A stretch of DNA of 64,000 nt from Demequina phytophila (GCF_000971135.1 NZ_BBLW01000001.1:434001-498000), one strand, 5' to 3'. Shown: positions 47,595-57,799, counted from the first letter of the stretch. Notes: generated from the letters alone by a model not told the origin. Translations and numbers: made by a program.

Positions 47595-48448
47595 GACCCC
47601 AGACTGCCAGAGGCGAGGGCCTCGGCGATGAGTGAGAAGTCCTCGATGGTGAGCTGCTCGCCCCGGGTGAGCGGCTCGATGCCCGCCGTGCGCAGCGCGG
47701 TCTCGGCCGCGGCGGCGGATCCGGCGATGCCGGACAGGGCGCCTCTGAGCGCCTTGCGGCGCTGCGAGAACGCGGCGTCGACCACCGCGAACACCTGCTC
47801 GCGGGACGCGGTGGTGGTCGGCGGCACGCGCCGCTCCATGAGCACCAGGCGGCTGTCGACGCGCGGCACGGGCCAGAACACGGCGCGGCCCACGTCGCCC
47901 GCCGTGCGCACGGCGCAGTACCACGCGGCCTTCGCGGACGGGACGCCGTAGGTGCGGGAGCCCGGAGGTGCGGCGAGGCGGTCGGCCACCTCGGCCTGCA
48001 CCATCACGAGGACCCGCTCGAGCGTGGGGAACGTCTCGAGGAAGTGCAGGATCACCGGCACCGAGACGTTGTACGGCAGGTTCGCGACCAGCGCGCGCGG
48101 CGGCGAGGGCAGCGCCTCGACCCGCAGCGCGTCCTGGTGGATGACGTCGAAGCGGTCGGCGTCCTCAGGAGCACGCTCTGCGATGGTCGACGGCAGGGCG
48201 CCCGCGAGCACGGGGTCGATCTCGACGGCGGTGACGTCCGCGCCGGTCTCGAGCAGCGCGAGAGTGAGGGACCCGAGGCCCGGGCCCACCTCGACCACGC
48301 GGTCGCCGGGTCCGACGCCGGACAGGCGCGCGATGCGGCGCACCGTGCCGGCGTCGACCACGAAGTTCTGTCCCCACTTCTTGTGGGGCGCGGTGTCGAG
48401 CGACTGCGCGAGTAGGCGGATGTCGGTGGGACCCAGGAGGCTCGCCAC
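47591..48448 (-). CDS. rsmA: 16S rRNA dimethyladenosine transferase RsmA (KsgA)
   Basis: This 285-residue enzyme dimethylates two adenines near the 3' end of 16S rRNA. It has the [18 protein letters not shown] entry motif, the SAM motif [17 protein letters not shown], the catalytic [10 protein letters not shown] and the C-terminal RRKALRGAL block. I chose GTG at 48446-48448, which gives the usual family N-terminus and lies five bases after the stop of the Rpf-like gene, suggesting coupling. Confidence 0.95.
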   Translation of the reverse strand: MASLLGPTDIRLLAQSLDTAPHKKWGQNFVVDAGTVRRIARLSGVGPGDRVVEVGPGLGSLTLALLETGADVTAVEIDPVLAGALPSTIAERAPEDADRFDVIHQDALRVEALPSPPRALVANLPYNVSVPVILHFLETFPTLERVLVMVQAEVADRLAAPPGSRTYGVPSAKAAWYCAVRTAGDVGRAVFWPVPRVDSRLVLMERRVPPTTTASREQVFAVVDAAFSQRRKALRGALSGIAGSAAAAETALRTAGIEPLTRGEQLTIEDFSLIAEALASGSLGS

Positions 48449-48453
48449 CGGGG

Positions 48454-49275
48454 TCAGTACCAGCCCACGGACTCGGAGTGACCCCACGCGCCGCACGGGG
48501 TGCCGTAGCGGCCGCTGATGTAGCCGAGGCCCCAGGCGATCTGCGTGGCGGGGTTGGTCGCCCAGTCGGAGCCCGCGGACGCCATCTTCGAGCCGGGCAG
48601 GGCCTGCGGGATGCCGTGCGCACCGGAGTACGGGTTGTGGGCGTTCGGGTTCCAGCCGGACTCGCGGGCCCACAGCGCGTCGAGGCACGACCACTCGGAC
48701 CCGGTCCAGCCGTACATGTCGGCGGCCATCTGCTGGCCCAGCGCGCGGGCGGTGCCCGGCGACACGGAGGACGTGGCGGGGACGGAGGTCGACGCCGCGG
48801 CCTCCTCCTCCTCCATGGTGCCGACCGCGATGACCTCGTCGGTGGGCTGCTCCACGGTCAGCTTGAGCGTCTCCACGCGAGAGACCTCGACGCCGTCGAC
48901 GTAGGTGACGTCGTACGTCACGACCTGCGAGCCGGGCTCACCCTCGGTCACCACCTCGGTGGTGCCCTTCTCCAGCTCCGGGTCGTCCTGCTTGACGGAG
49001 CCGGGCTTGATCGCGACCTCCTTCGTCTCCGTCTTCACGACGGCGGCGTCGGACTTCTGGGTCTCGATCTCGGGGAGGGCGGCGAGGTCCGCCTGAGCGG
49101 TGACCTCGCGGTCGTCGGTGAGGGCGGGCACGGCGGCGGCGGCGATGGAGCCGACGGCGAACGATGCGACGGCGACTCCGAGGCCGACCTGCGTCAGCAC
49201 GCGGGTCCGCACGCCGCGCTGGGTGCGGCGCTCACGCCGGCCCCCAGGCACAGGGTTGGAACGTCGATAGCTCAC
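48454..49275 (-). CDS. G5 domain protein with transglycosylase-like C-terminus (Rpf/RpfB-like)
   Basis: This 273-residue secreted protein has an Arg-rich N-terminus and a TM/signal segment (about 28-50, [19 protein letters not shown]), a G5 domain (about 75-165, with [13 protein letters not shown]) and a C-terminal lytic-transglycosylase-like domain ([22 protein letters not shown] and [22 protein letters not shown]). It should cut or bind peptidoglycan. The place before rsmA matches mycobacterial rpfB. I chose GTG at 49273-49275 with GAGAGGA upstream; an ATG at 49330-49332 is possible. Confidence 0.88.
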   Translation of the reverse strand: MSYRRSNPVPGGRRERRTQRGVRTRVLTQVGLGVAVASFAVGSIAAAAVPALTDDREVTAQADLAALPEIETQKSDAAVVKTETKEVAIKPGSVKQDDPELEKGTTEVVTEGEPGSQVVTYDVTYVDGVEVSRVETLKLTVEQPTDEVIAVGTMEEEEAAASTSVPATSSVSPGTARALGQQMAADMYGWTGSEWSCLDALWARESGWNPNAHNPYSGAHGIPQALPGSKMASAGSDWATNPATQIAWGLGYISGRYGTPCGAWGHSESVGWY

Positions 49276-49358
49276 GTGGTCCTCTCGTCTCGCGACCGGT
49301 CGGCCGCGCTTCACTGACGACTTTTGTCTCATATTGATAACGACGCTGTCCAACCGGA

Positions 49359-49390
49359 CTTGAGTCAAGGGTCCTGTGGGATTTCCCACA
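49359..49390. promoter_or_regulatory. Two palindromes upstream of the Rpf-like gene
   Basis: CTTGAGTCAAG (49359-49369) and TGTGGGATTTCCCACA (49375-49390) are perfect inverted repeats five bases apart, in the gap between tatD and the Rpf-like gene. The first overlaps a TTGACT -35-like element on the minus strand. They are candidate regulator sites. The gap is too short for a ydaO-type riboswitch. Confidence 0.45.
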
Positions 49391-49399
49391 CTTCGCTAT

Positions 49400-50248
49400 C
49401 TACCAGGGACCATAGAGGTTCTCGGAGGTCGTTGAAACGATCTCGCATGCGGAGGCCAGATCCACGCCCGTGACGTCCGCGACGGTGCGCATCGTCAACG
49501 GCACCAGGTACGGGGCGTTGGGCGCGCCGCGGTGCGGATGGGGCGTGAGGAAGGGCGCATCGGTCTCGACGAGCACGTGCGACAGGGGCGTCACCGCCAG
49601 CGCGGCGCGCAGCCCCTCGGCGTTCTTGAACGTCACCGTCCCGGCGAAGGACAGGTAGTAGCCGCGGTGCGCGGCCACGCGCGCCATCGCGGCGTCGCCG
49701 GAGAAGCAGTGGAACACCGTGACGTCGGGCGCGCCGTCGCGCTCGAGCACGTCGAGCACGTCCTTGTGGGCGTCGCGGTCGTGGATCTGCAGCGGCAGGC
49801 CCAGCTCCTTCGCGAGCGCCATGTGGTCGCGGAAGGACCGCACCTGCGCGTCGCGGCCCTCCTCGGAGGTGCGGAAGTAGTCGAGCCCGGTCTCGCCGAT
49901 CACCCGGATCCGGTCGTGCCGCGCGAGCGCGGCGATCTCCGCGAGCGCATCCTCGTAGGAGATCCCGGACTCGTGGGTGCCGTCCGCGTGCAGGGGCGCC
50001 TCGTTGGGATGGAGCGCCACCCCGCCCAGCATCGTCGGGAAGGTCTCCACCGCATCGGCCGTCCAGCGCGCGGACTCGAGCTCGCACCCGATCTGGACCA
50101 CGCGGTCCACGCCCACGGCGGCGGCGTCCGCGAGGCGCCGCTCCACCGTGAGCTCGGGCTCCCCCGCGGGGAACTCGAGGTGGCAGTGGTTGTCCACCAC
50201 GGCCACGGGCAGCGCCTCGGGCGCGGCCGGCCAGGCTCCCGACCGCAT
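49400..50248 (-). CDS. tatD: TatD-family metal-dependent hydrolase
   Basis: This 282-residue TIM-barrel nuclease-like protein has NHCHLEF (metal HxH), ALHPNEAPLH, VIGETGLDYFRT with the metal Glu, and a C-terminal block LVETDAPFLTPHPHRGAPN with the metal Asp. Relatives act as 3'-5' DNases in repair. It lies three bases after metG, and the metG-tatD-rpf-rsmA order is conserved. Confidence 0.94.
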   Translation of the reverse strand: MRSGAWPAAPEALPVAVVDNHCHLEFPAGEPELTVERRLADAAAVGVDRVVQIGCELESARWTADAVETFPTMLGGVALHPNEAPLHADGTHESGISYEDALAEIAALARHDRIRVIGETGLDYFRTSEEGRDAQVRSFRDHMALAKELGLPLQIHDRDAHKDVLDVLERDGAPDVTVFHCFSGDAAMARVAAHRGYYLSFAGTVTFKNAEGLRAALAVTPLSHVLVETDAPFLTPHPHRGAPNAPYLVPLTMRTVADVTGVDLASACEIVSTTSENLYGPW

Positions 50249-50251
50249 CCG

Positions 50252-52039
50252 CTACTCGTCCGCCATCCGGGCGAGCTCGGCCTCGACCACCTCGTCGTCG
50301 AGCTTCTGGAAGATGGGCGACGGGGCGGGGATCACGGTGCCGGCCACCAGGTCGGAGCGGCCCCACCCGACCACGGACCGGTAGTCGCCCTGGATCACGG
50401 GGTAGCGGCGATCCGCGAGGTCGAGGTCGTCGACCTCGTTCATCTGCGGCATGGGCGCGAGCACCCCGGTGCCGCCCAGGGCCTCGTGCACCTGCTGCGC
50501 GCTGTGCGGCAGGAACGGCGACATCATCGTGTTCGCGTCGGAGACCAGCTGCGCGGCGACCGCGAGCACCGTCTTCATGCGCTCGGGGTCCTCGTTCTTG
50601 AGCTTCCACGGCGCTGTGTCCGCGAGGTACTTGTTCGCGTCGCCGATCACACGCATGGTCTCGGTGATCGCGGCGCGCTGGCGCTGCGTGCGGATGTGCT
50701 CGCCGACGGTGTCGAACGCCGCCTGGGAGGCCGCGAGCGCGGCGCGGTCGATGTCCGCAAGCTCGCCGAGCTCCGGGATCGACCCCACGTTCTTGTGCAG
50801 CAGCGAGGCGGTGCGGTTGACCAGGTTGCCCCAGCCGGCGACCAGCTCGTCGTTGTTGCGGCGCTTGAACTCCGACCACGTGAAGTCCGCGTCCGAGGTC
50901 TCCGGACCGGCGACCGCGATGAAGTAGCGCAGCGCGTCGGGCTGGTAGCGCGACAACATGTCGCGCACGTAGATGACGTGGCCGCGCGAGCTCGAGAACT
51001 TCGCCGACTCCATGGTGAGGAACTCGCTCGAGACCACCTCGGTGGGCAGCTGCAGGTCGCCGAACTCGGACAGCGAGCCCCCGCGCGCGCCGCGGCCGTT
51101 GGCGGCGATGAGCTCGCCCGGCCAGATCTGCGAGTGGAAGGTGATGTTGTCCTTGCCCATGAAGTAGTAGGACAGGGCCTCGGGGTTGTTCCACCACTGG
51201 CGCCACGCGTCGGCGTCGCCGGTGCGGCGCGCCCACTCGATGCTCGCCGAGAGGTACCCGATGACCGCGTCGAACCAGACGTAGAGGCGCTTGGCGGGGT
51301 TGTCCTCCCAGCCCGCGAGCGGCACGGGGATGCCCCAGTCGATGTCGCGGGTCATCGCGCGCGGACGCACGTCGACCAGGAGGTTCTTGGAGAAGTTCAT
51401 GACGTTGGGGCGCCATCCCTGGCGCGCGCCCAGCCAGTCGGTGAGCGGCTGGACCAGCGCGGGCAGGTCCAGGAAGAAGTGCTCGGTCTCGACGAACTTG
51501 GGCGTCTCGCCGTTGATGCGGCTCACCGGGTTCTTGAGGTCGATCGCGTCGAGCTGGTTGCCGCAGTTGTCGCACTGGTCGCCGCGCGCGCCGTCGTAGC
51601 CGCAGATGGGGCAGGTGCCCTCGATGTAGCGGTCGGGCAGCGTGCGCCCGGTCGACGGGGAGATCGCGCCGCGCGTGGTCTCCGAGATCATGTAGCCGTT
51701 CGCGTGGACGGCCCTGAACATGGCCTGCGCGACGGCGTAGTGGTTGCCCGTGGTGGTGCGGGTGAAGAGGTCGTAGGACAGACCCAGCTGGGTGAGGTCC
51801 TCGACGATCACGCGGTTGTAGCGGTCCGCGAGCTCCTGGGGGCTCACGCCCTCGCCCTCGGCCTGCACCAGGATGGGCGTGCCGTGCTCGTCGGTGCCCG
51901 ACACCATGAGGACGTCGTTGCCGGCGAGGCGCATGTAGCGGGAGAACACGTCCGACGGGACGCCGAATCCGGCCACGTGGCCGATGTGACGGGGGCCGTT
52001 CGCGTACGGCCAGGCGACGGCGGACAGGATGCGTGACAT
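50252..52039 (-). CDS. metG: Methionyl-tRNA synthetase
   Basis: This 595-residue class I synthetase has [10 protein letters not shown] (HIGH motif), a zinc knuckle ([18 protein letters not shown]) and KFSSSRG in place of KMSKS. It charges tRNA-Met. The true start is ATG at 52037-52039: an in-frame ATG nine bases upstream overlaps the TAGGAT -10 box (52047-52052), which lies seven bases from the chosen start, so the mRNA is leaderless. Confidence 0.96.
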   Translation of the reverse strand: MSRILSAVAWPYANGPRHIGHVAGFGVPSDVFSRYMRLAGNDVLMVSGTDEHGTPILVQAEGEGVSPQELADRYNRVIVEDLTQLGLSYDLFTRTTTGNHYAVAQAMFRAVHANGYMISETTRGAISPSTGRTLPDRYIEGTCPICGYDGARGDQCDNCGNQLDAIDLKNPVSRINGETPKFVETEHFFLDLPALVQPLTDWLGARQGWRPNVMNFSKNLLVDVRPRAMTRDIDWGIPVPLAGWEDNPAKRLYVWFDAVIGYLSASIEWARRTGDADAWRQWWNNPEALSYYFMGKDNITFHSQIWPGELIAANGRGARGGSLSEFGDLQLPTEVVSSEFLTMESAKFSSSRGHVIYVRDMLSRYQPDALRYFIAVAGPETSDADFTWSEFKRRNNDELVAGWGNLVNRTASLLHKNVGSIPELGELADIDRAALAASQAAFDTVGEHIRTQRQRAAITETMRVIGDANKYLADTAPWKLKNEDPERMKTVLAVAAQLVSDANTMMSPFLPHSAQQVHEALGGTGVLAPMPQMNEVDDLDLADRRYPVIQGDYRSVVGWGRSDLVAGTVIPAPSPIFQKLDDEVVEAELARMADE

Positions 52040-52046
52040 GGCGACC

Positions 52047-52052
52047 ATCCTA
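52047..52052 (-). promoter_or_regulatory. -10 box of leaderless metG
   Basis: TAGGAT on the minus strand with a seven-base spacer to the ATG at 52039. It decides the start codon. Confidence 0.5.
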
Positions 52053-52097
52053 GTGTTCGCGCGGGTCGCCGGTTCCTGGCCCCGGGCGGCGGTGCCG

Positions 52098-52919
52098 CTA
52101 CCGGTACTCGGGGGCCGGGTCGAGCCCGAAGTGCTCCTCCAGCGTCGCGATCCCGGACTCGTGCATCGCGGCCGCGGTCTCGAGCCCGACGTATCGCAGG
52201 TGCCACGGCTCGTAGATGTAGCCCGTGACGTCCTCGCTGTCCGGCGGGTACCGGACCACGAACCCGTGCTCCCACGCGTGCTCCGCGACGTAGCGGCCCG
52301 CGGCGGTGTCCGCGAAGCACGGCTCGAGGTTGCAGCCGTCGGCGCGGATGTCCGCGGCGAGGCCCGTCTGGTGCTCGGAGTAGCCGGCGCGCGCGGAGAA
52401 GCGGTCCGCGGCGTCCGCGCCCTGCTCCGCGGCGTAGGCGGCGTAGAGGTTCGCCTGAGCGGAGTGCGAGCGGTACGCGGTCGAGATGGCGAAGCCGGCG
52501 CCCTCCGCGTCCGCGGCGGCGTGCAGCGCGGTCATCGCGGCAGCCGCCTCCTCGCGCATGGTGGCGTCGCCGGGCACGTCGGCGACCGTGACCAGGTCCT
52601 CGGGCGCGTACTGCTCGGGCTGAAGCGGGCGCACCTTGTTCACCACCACCGTGATCGAGCCGGGGCCGTCGATGTCCGCGGTGGTGACCTCGACCGCGGG
52701 GACCGTGCCCTCCCCCGCGGACACATCGGGCGCGCCGGACGCGGTCACGCGCGGCACGGCCTCCCCGGCTGCGGACGTCGTGGGCTCGGCGGCGGCGTCC
52801 CCATCCGCGAGCGCCGCCGACGACAGCGCGCCCGCGCCGAGCCCGAGCGCGAAGCAGCCCACCGCGATGAGGACCGCGGGCGCGAGGCGGCGCCGCGCGA
52901 CCGGCGGCGCCGCGGTCAC
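52098..52919 (-). CDS. D-alanyl-D-alanine carboxypeptidase (VanY, peptidase M15)
   Basis: This 273-residue membrane-anchored enzyme has an N-terminal TM/signal (about 12-35), an Ala/Thr linker and an M15B domain with [16 protein letters not shown], the zinc motif [13 protein letters not shown] (SxHxxGxAxD) and [10 protein letters not shown]. It trims the terminal D-Ala of peptidoglycan stem peptides. The start is GTG, overlapping the rsmI stop (GTGA). Confidence 0.92.
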   Translation of the reverse strand: MTAAPPVARRRLAPAVLIAVGCFALGLGAGALSSAALADGDAAAEPTTSAAGEAVPRVTASGAPDVSAGEGTVPAVEVTTADIDGPGSITVVVNKVRPLQPEQYAPEDLVTVADVPGDATMREEAAAAMTALHAAADAEGAGFAISTAYRSHSAQANLYAAYAAEQGADAADRFSARAGYSEHQTGLAADIRADGCNLEPCFADTAAGRYVAEHAWEHGFVVRYPPDSEDVTGYIYEPWHLRYVGLETAAAMHESGIATLEEHFGLDPAPEYR

Positions 52920-53755
52920 TCCGCGGCCCGCGCGGCGAGCACCGCGGCGTAGAGCTCGCGGCTGGGCACCCCGGCCGTCGCGGCCACGTCCGCCACCGCC
53001 GCCTTCGCCCGCTCTCCGGTGGCGACCCGCGCGAGCACCTCCTCGACGAGGGCCGGCACGCCGAGCGCCTCGGCCGGGCGCCCCGCGACGGTGATGACGA
53101 TCTCGCCGCGCGGCTCCTTCTCGGCGGCCCACGCGGCGAGCCCCGCGAGTGGTCCGCGGCGCGTCTCCTCGTAGGTCTTGGTCAGCTCGCGCGACACCGC
53201 GGCGCGGCGGTCGTCGCCCCAGGCCTCCGCCATCGCCGCGAGGGTCGCCGCGAGCCGGTGCGGCGCCTCGAAGAAGATGAGGGTGCGCTCCTCCGTCGCG
53301 AGCGAGTCGAGCCGCGACGCACGCTCACCCGGCTTGCGGGGCAGGAAGCCCTCGAACGCGAAGCGGTCGGTGGGCAGGCCCGAGAGCGCGAGCGCCGTGA
53401 GCGCCGCCGAGGGTCCGGGCAGCACGGTGACGTCGACGCCGGCGGCCGCGGCCGCCTCGACCACGCGGAACCCGGGATCCGAGACGGCCGGCATGCCGGC
53501 GTCCGACACCACGACGATGGTCGCGCCGCCCGCGGCACGCTCGACCAGTGCGGACGCGGACGCGCCCTCGTTGTGGTCGTGGTGCGCGACGGTCTCCGCC
53601 TGGATGCGGATCCCGAGCCGTCCGGCGAGGTCGCGCAGCCGGCGCGTGTCCTCCGCGGCGATCACGTCCGCCGTGGTGAGCGCCTCGCGCAGCCGGTCGG
53701 ACGCGTCGCCGACGTTGCCGATGGGCGTCGCGGCGAGCACGATCCGTCCAGTCAT
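52916..53755 (-). CDS. rsmI: 16S rRNA (cytidine-2'-O)-methyltransferase RsmI
   Basis: This 279-residue enzyme methylates the ribose of a 16S rRNA decoding-centre cytidine. It has IVLAATPIGNVGDASDRLREAL, AEDTRRLRDLAGRLGI, VVVSDAGMPAVSDPGF and PTDRFAFEGFLPRKPGERASRL. ATG at 53753-53755 fits CACAGT six bases upstream (leaderless). It is divergent from the protein mannosyltransferase, a conserved actinobacterial pair. Confidence 0.95.
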   Translation of the reverse strand: MTGRIVLAATPIGNVGDASDRLREALTTADVIAAEDTRRLRDLAGRLGIRIQAETVAHHDHNEGASASALVERAAGGATIVVVSDAGMPAVSDPGFRVVEAAAAAGVDVTVLPGPSAALTALALSGLPTDRFAFEGFLPRKPGERASRLDSLATEERTLIFFEAPHRLAATLAAMAEAWGDDRRAAVSRELTKTYEETRRGPLAGLAAWAAEKEPRGEIVITVAGRPAEALGVPALVEEVLARVATGERAKAAVADVAATAGVPSRELYAAVLAARAAE

Positions 53756-53817
53756 GCCCCCACTGTGACACACGCGCGTCACCGCAGGGTCGAGGCAGTC
53801 CCGGCCCACTGCGCGGC

Positions 53818-53823
53818 TAGGCT
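53818..53823 (+). promoter_or_regulatory. -10 box of leaderless protein mannosyltransferase gene
   Basis: TAGGCT with a six-base spacer to the GTG at 53830. Confidence 0.5.
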
Positions 53824-53829
53824 TCGGCT

Positions 53830-55347
53830 GTGAATCTCGCGACGCTGTACCGCTGGCGCGGCGCCCTCATGGCGACGGGCGTGGCCCTGCTCGCGGCGAT
53901 CCTGCGGCTCGCGTCCCTGTCCGACCCGCACGCGCTCGTGTTCGACGAGGTGTTCTACGCGCGCGGCGCCTACTCCCTCACCGAGCTGGGCTACGAGGGC
54001 GACTGGACCGGCGACGACTCGGCGTTCGCGCAAGGCGACACGTCGGGCCTGCAGACCGACGGGGACTTCGTGGTGCACCCCATGGTGGGCAAGCTGCTCA
54101 TCGCGCTCGGCATCGAGATCTTCGGCAACGACCCGTTCGGCTGGCGCGTCGTGGGCGCGGTGCTCGGCACCCTCACCGCGGTGCTGGTCGCGCTCGCCGC
54201 GCGGCGCCTGTTCCGCTCGACCCTGTGGGGCGGCGTCGCGGGTGTGCTGGTCGCGGTCGACGGCGAGGCCATCGTGCTGTCCCGCACCGCGATCCTCGAC
54301 GGCTACCTCGCGTTCTTCGTCGCGCTCGGCTTCTGGCTGCTCGTGGTCGACCGGGACCGCACGCGCGCGCGCCTCGAGACGCGTGTGGCCGCCGTCAGGG
54401 CGGAGTCGGGGTGGGGGGACGATGCGCCGGTCCCGGGCCTCGGCCCGGCCACCGGGGTCCGGTGGTGGCGCCTCGCGGCGATCGTCGCGTTCGCGCTCGC
54501 CGGCTCGGTCAAGTGGAACGGCCTCTACTTCGCCGCGGTGCTGCTGGTGGTGTCCGTGGTGTGGGACATGGTCGCGCGTCGCGAGCTCGGCTGCGAGCGC
54601 TGGTTCGCCGGCGCGTTCGTGCGGGCGGTGCCCGCGGGCCTCGCGACGCTCGTGATCGTGCCCGTCGTGTACGTCGCGACGTGGGCCAACTGGTTCCTCA
54701 CGGACGGCTCCTACGACCGCGACTGGGCCGCGACCCACCCCGGCGAGGGCGTCACGTGGCTGCCCGACTCCCTCAACTCGCTGCTGCACTACCACCAGCA
54801 GATGTGGACGTTCCACACCGGCCTCACCACCGAACACAACTACATGTCGAACCCGTTCCTCTGGCTGATCCAGTGGCGGCCCACGGCGTTCTACTTCGAG
54901 GACGTGCCGGACGCGGCCTGCGGCGCGGAACGCTGCGTGAGCGCGATCCACGCGCTCGGCAACCCGTTCCTGTGGTGGCTCGCCACCGCGGCTCTCGCAT
55001 GGGCGGTGTGGCGCGTCATCCGCCGCGGCGACATCCTCGCGCTGTCGGTGTCCGCCGGCGCGCTGGCCGGCTGGGTGCCGTGGCTCCCGTACGCGTACCG
55101 CACCATCTTCACCTTCTACACTGTCGCGTTCATGCCGTTCATGGTCCTCACGCTGGTGTGGGCGCTGCGGCGCATCGCGCAGCCCGACGAGCTCGAGGGC
55201 GGGTGGTCGCGACGCGGCACCATCGGGGTGGGCTGCGTGCTCGCCGCGATCCTCATCCTGTCGGGACTGTTCCTGCCCCTGTGGGTGGGCACGCCCATCC
55301 CGTTCCGGTACTGGCAGGCCCACATGTGGCTGCCCAGCTGGATCTGA
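53830..55347 (+). CDS. pmt: Polyprenyl-phosphate-mannose protein mannosyltransferase
   Basis: This 505-residue GT39 membrane enzyme transfers mannose to secreted proteins. It has the loop LVFDEVFYARGAYSL with catalytic Asp-Glu, the HPMVGKLLIALGIEIFG block, the SVKWNGLYFAA motif and 10-11 TM helices. The start is GTG with TAGGCT six bases upstream. The divergent neighbour rsmI is conserved. The short hydrophilic insertion at about 187-205 contains a GGACGATGC word (54417). Confidence 0.93.
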   Translation: MNLATLYRWRGALMATGVALLAAILRLASLSDPHALVFDEVFYARGAYSLTELGYEGDWTGDDSAFAQGDTSGLQTDGDFVVHPMVGKLLIALGIEIFGNDPFGWRVVGAVLGTLTAVLVALAARRLFRSTLWGGVAGVLVAVDGEAIVLSRTAILDGYLAFFVALGFWLLVVDRDRTRARLETRVAAVRAESGWGDDAPVPGLGPATGVRWWRLAAIVAFALAGSVKWNGLYFAAVLLVVSVVWDMVARRELGCERWFAGAFVRAVPAGLATLVIVPVVYVATWANWFLTDGSYDRDWAATHPGEGVTWLPDSLNSLLHYHQQMWTFHTGLTTEHNYMSNPFLWLIQWRPTAFYFEDVPDAACGAERCVSAIHALGNPFLWWLATAALAWAVWRVIRRGDILALSVSAGALAGWVPWLPYAYRTIFTFYTVAFMPFMVLTLVWALRRIAQPDELEGGWSRRGTIGVGCVLAAILILSGLFLPLWVGTPIPFRYWQAHMWLPSWI

Positions 55348-55350
55348 GCG

Positions 55351-55794
55351 TCAGGCCTCGCGCTGCTCGATGAGGCGCGACAGCACGATCGAGCTGCGCG
55401 TCTTGTCCACCTGCGGTGCGAGCCGCACGTGCTCGAGCGCGGCCTCGAGGTCCGTCATCGTCGCGGCGCGCAGCCGCACGATCGCGTCCGCCTGTCCCGT
55501 CACGGTGAACGCCTCCACCACCGTCGGGATGGCCTCGAGGATCCGTCGCAGCTCGCCCGGCGCGACGGTGCCGGTACAGAACACCTCGACGTAGGCCTCG
55601 GTTCCCGCGCCGTCGAGCTCGGGGTCGAGGCGCACATGGAATCCCTGGATGGAGCCCTCGGCCACCATCCGATCCACCCGGCGCTTCACCGCCGACGGGG
55701 ACAACCCGATCCGCACGCCCATCTCGGCGTAGCTGGCGCGGCCGTCCTTCCGTAGCTCGGCGATGATGCGCCGGTCCAGGTCGTCGAGCGACAT
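55351..55794 (-). CDS. Lrp/AsnC family transcriptional regulator
   Basis: This 147-residue regulator has the AsnC helix-turn-helix (LDDLDRRIIAELRKDGRASYAEMG, then VRIGLSPSAVKRRVDRMVAEG) and an RAM ligand domain. It probably responds to an amino acid. I chose ATG at 55792-55794 with GGGGGGAG upstream; longer in-frame starts cover the promoter. It is convergent with pmt. Confidence 0.92.
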   Translation of the reverse strand: MSLDDLDRRIIAELRKDGRASYAEMGVRIGLSPSAVKRRVDRMVAEGSIQGFHVRLDPELDGAGTEAYVEVFCTGTVAPGELRRILEAIPTVVEAFTVTGQADAIVRLRAATMTDLEAALEHVRLAPQVDKTRSSIVLSRLIEQREA

Positions 55795-55830
55795 TTTCTG
55801 CTCCCCCCTCGCAAGCAACCTGCAGCCGGC

Positions 55831-55866
55831 GGTACATTCTCGCACGTATTCGCCGTCAAGAGAATA
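55831..55866 (-). promoter_or_regulatory. Promoter and operator of the Lrp/AsnC gene
   Basis: TTGACG (55854-55859), a 17-base spacer and TGTACC (55831-55836) form a promoter on the minus strand. ATTCTC (55836-55841) and GAGAAT (55860-55865) are inverted arms around it, suited to Lrp-type autoregulation. The rest of the 200-bp gap to 55994 shows nothing further. Confidence 0.5.
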
Positions 55867-55994
55867 AAACGGTCACCGATATCCCGTCGGGCGCGCCTCC
55901 ACCGGCCTCGCGCGGCCCTCCCGTCGCGACGGGCGCCCGCCCGGTAGCGTGAGAGCTGCCGCCGCGGGGTGCCGCGGCCACGAGAGGAGCGGCC

Positions 55995-56591
55995 ATGCAG
56001 GAGACCAGGACCATCGCGTTCGAGCTGGACCCGCACGAGCTCAACGCGCGTGCGATCACCGCGGTCCGCGTGATGTTCGCCGTGCTGGGCGCGATCGCGC
56101 TCGCCGTGGGCATCGCGCTCATGGTGTGGCCGGGCAAGACGCTCGCCGTCGGCGCCGCCTTCGTGGGCATCTACTTCGCGATCGCGGGCGTCGCACGCAT
56201 CGCGATGGGCATCCTCGGCTCCGCGCTGTCGGGCGGCCTGCGGGCCCTCGCGATCATCATGGGTGTGCTCATGCTCATCGCCGGCGTGGTGACGCTGCGC
56301 AACCTCGAGGCGTCGACCGCGGTGCTGCTGCTGGTGGTCGCCCTGGTGATCGGCATCGGCTGGATCATCGACGGCATCATGGTGCTGGTGGAGTCCGGCA
56401 AGGCGCGCTCGCGCGGCTGGGCGATCGCCTACGGCATCATCGGCATCCTCGCGGGCGCCGTGGTGCTCGCCTCCCCCGCGCTCACCGCGACCGTGCTGGT
56501 GTGGATCGCCGCGTTCGTGTTCGCCGTGCTCGGCGTGGTCGGTCTGGTGCGCGCGTTCACGTTCGGCCGCGGCGCCGTGGTGGAACGGTGA
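55995..56591 (+). CDS. HdeD/DUF308 family membrane protein
   Basis: This 198-residue protein has six TM helices as three pairs, the DUF308 (HdeD) layout, with WPGKTLAVGAAFVGIYFAIAG and ASPALTATVLVWIAAFVF repeats. The family is linked to acid stress in E. coli; the function here is unknown. GAGAGGAG precedes the ATG. Its stop overlaps the GTG of the AI-2E transporter gene, so they form an operon. Confidence 0.87.
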   Translation: MQETRTIAFELDPHELNARAITAVRVMFAVLGAIALAVGIALMVWPGKTLAVGAAFVGIYFAIAGVARIAMGILGSALSGGLRALAIIMGVLMLIAGVVTLRNLEASTAVLLLVVALVIGIGWIIDGIMVLVESGKARSRGWAIAYGIIGILAGAVVLASPALTATVLVWIAAFVFAVLGVVGLVRAFTFGRGAVVER

Positions 56592-57799
56592 CGGGCGACC
56601 CGCGTCCGACGCCTCCGGCCACGATGCCGGAGGACGTCGCGCGCGCAGCCGCGGCGGAGGAGGCGGCTCGCGCGGAGCACCCCGCGCCGCCATGGATCGA
56701 CGCGGTGGTGCGCCGCTCCGTGTGGACCGCGGTACGTGTGCTGCTGCTGGTGACCCTCGCGATCTGGATCGCCTTCCAGATGCGTCACCTGCTCGGGATC
56801 CTGGTGTTCGCGCTGTTCATCGCGCTGGCGATGATCCCCGGGGTGACCTACCTCCACCGCCGGTACAAGATGCGCCGAGGCGCCGCGGTGGGACTCATCT
56901 ACCTTGCGGGCCTGCTGCTCGCGGTGTTCATGATCGCGGTGCTCATCCCGGCGATCGCGCAGTTCGCCGACGCGGTGCGCGAGAACCTGCCCGGATGGAC
57001 CACCTCGCTCAGCACGTGGAGCCAGGACGTGCTGGGCATCCCCATCGACACGACCGGCACGGACGCGGCGCTCACCGACCTGTCGTCGCTGCTCGCCGGC
57101 TGGGCGGACAACCTGCTCGGCTTCGTGACCTCGGGGATCGGGCTGGTCTTCGACCTCTTCACGGTCGCGACGTTCGCGTTCTACATCGCGGCGCAGTGGC
57201 CGCAGATCATGCACGCCCTCATGCGACGCATGCCTCCCGCACGCCAGCGCACGTTCGCGTGGATCGCGGACACGTCCATCGAGCAGACCGGCGGCTACTT
57301 CTACTCGCGCCTGCTGCTCATGGGCGTGTGCGGCGGCCTCGGATTCGTGGTGATGCTGCTGGTGGGCCTGCCGCTCGTCTATGCGATCCCGCTCGCGCTC
57401 TTCATGGGCTTCGTGTCGGAGTTCATCCCGTTCATCGGCACCTACATCGGCGCGGCGCTGCCCATCGTGATCATCCTCGCGGTGCAGGGCCTGGTCCCCG
57501 CCCTCGTGATGCTCGGCTGGGTGCTGGTCTACCAGCAGGCGGAGAACTACTGGCTGAGCCCCCGGTTCTCGTCGCAGACCATGGAGCTCAACGGGGCCGT
57601 CGCGTTCGGTGGCGCGCTCGCGGGCGGAGCGATCGCGGGTCCGCTCGGCGCGTTCATGGCGCTGCCGATCGCGGCGCTCATCACGGCCATCATCAAGAAC
57701 TCGGGCCACACCTACGAGCTCGTGGAGATCGACGCGGACTCCGCCGCGGCGCCCGAGCCGTCGGGCGCATCGTCCCCCGACGAGGCACCCGTGGACTAG
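56588..57799 (+). CDS. AI-2E family transporter (second copy)
   Basis: This 403-residue membrane protein has the same architecture as the one at 819-2087: a cytoplasmic N-terminus of about 45 residues, TM pairs at about 47-75 and 85-115, an amphipathic middle, and a C-terminal bundle with EFIPFIGTYIGAALPIVI and VYQQAENYWLSPRF. Sequence identity between the copies looks low, so they are paralogs, not a recent duplication. The start is GTG overlapping the DUF308 stop. The tail includes a GGACGATGC word (57767). Confidence 0.9.
   Translation: MTGDPRPTPPATMPEDVARAAAAEEAARAEHPAPPWIDAVVRRSVWTAVRVLLLVTLAIWIAFQMRHLLGILVFALFIALAMIPGVTYLHRRYKMRRGAAVGLIYLAGLLLAVFMIAVLIPAIAQFADAVRENLPGWTTSLSTWSQDVLGIPIDTTGTDAALTDLSSLLAGWADNLLGFVTSGIGLVFDLFTVATFAFYIAAQWPQIMHALMRRMPPARQRTFAWIADTSIEQTGGYFYSRLLLMGVCGGLGFVVMLLVGLPLVYAIPLALFMGFVSEFIPFIGTYIGAALPIVIILAVQGLVPALVMLGWVLVYQQAENYWLSPRFSSQTMELNGAVAFGGALAGGAIAGPLGAFMALPIAALITAIIKNSGHTYELVEIDADSAAAPEPSGASSPDEAPVD

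Noticed and set aside
49276-49399. ydaO (c-di-AMP) riboswitch upstream of the Rpf-like gene
   Set aside because: Some actinobacterial rpf genes have one, but the 124-bp gap is too short and lacks its conserved cores.
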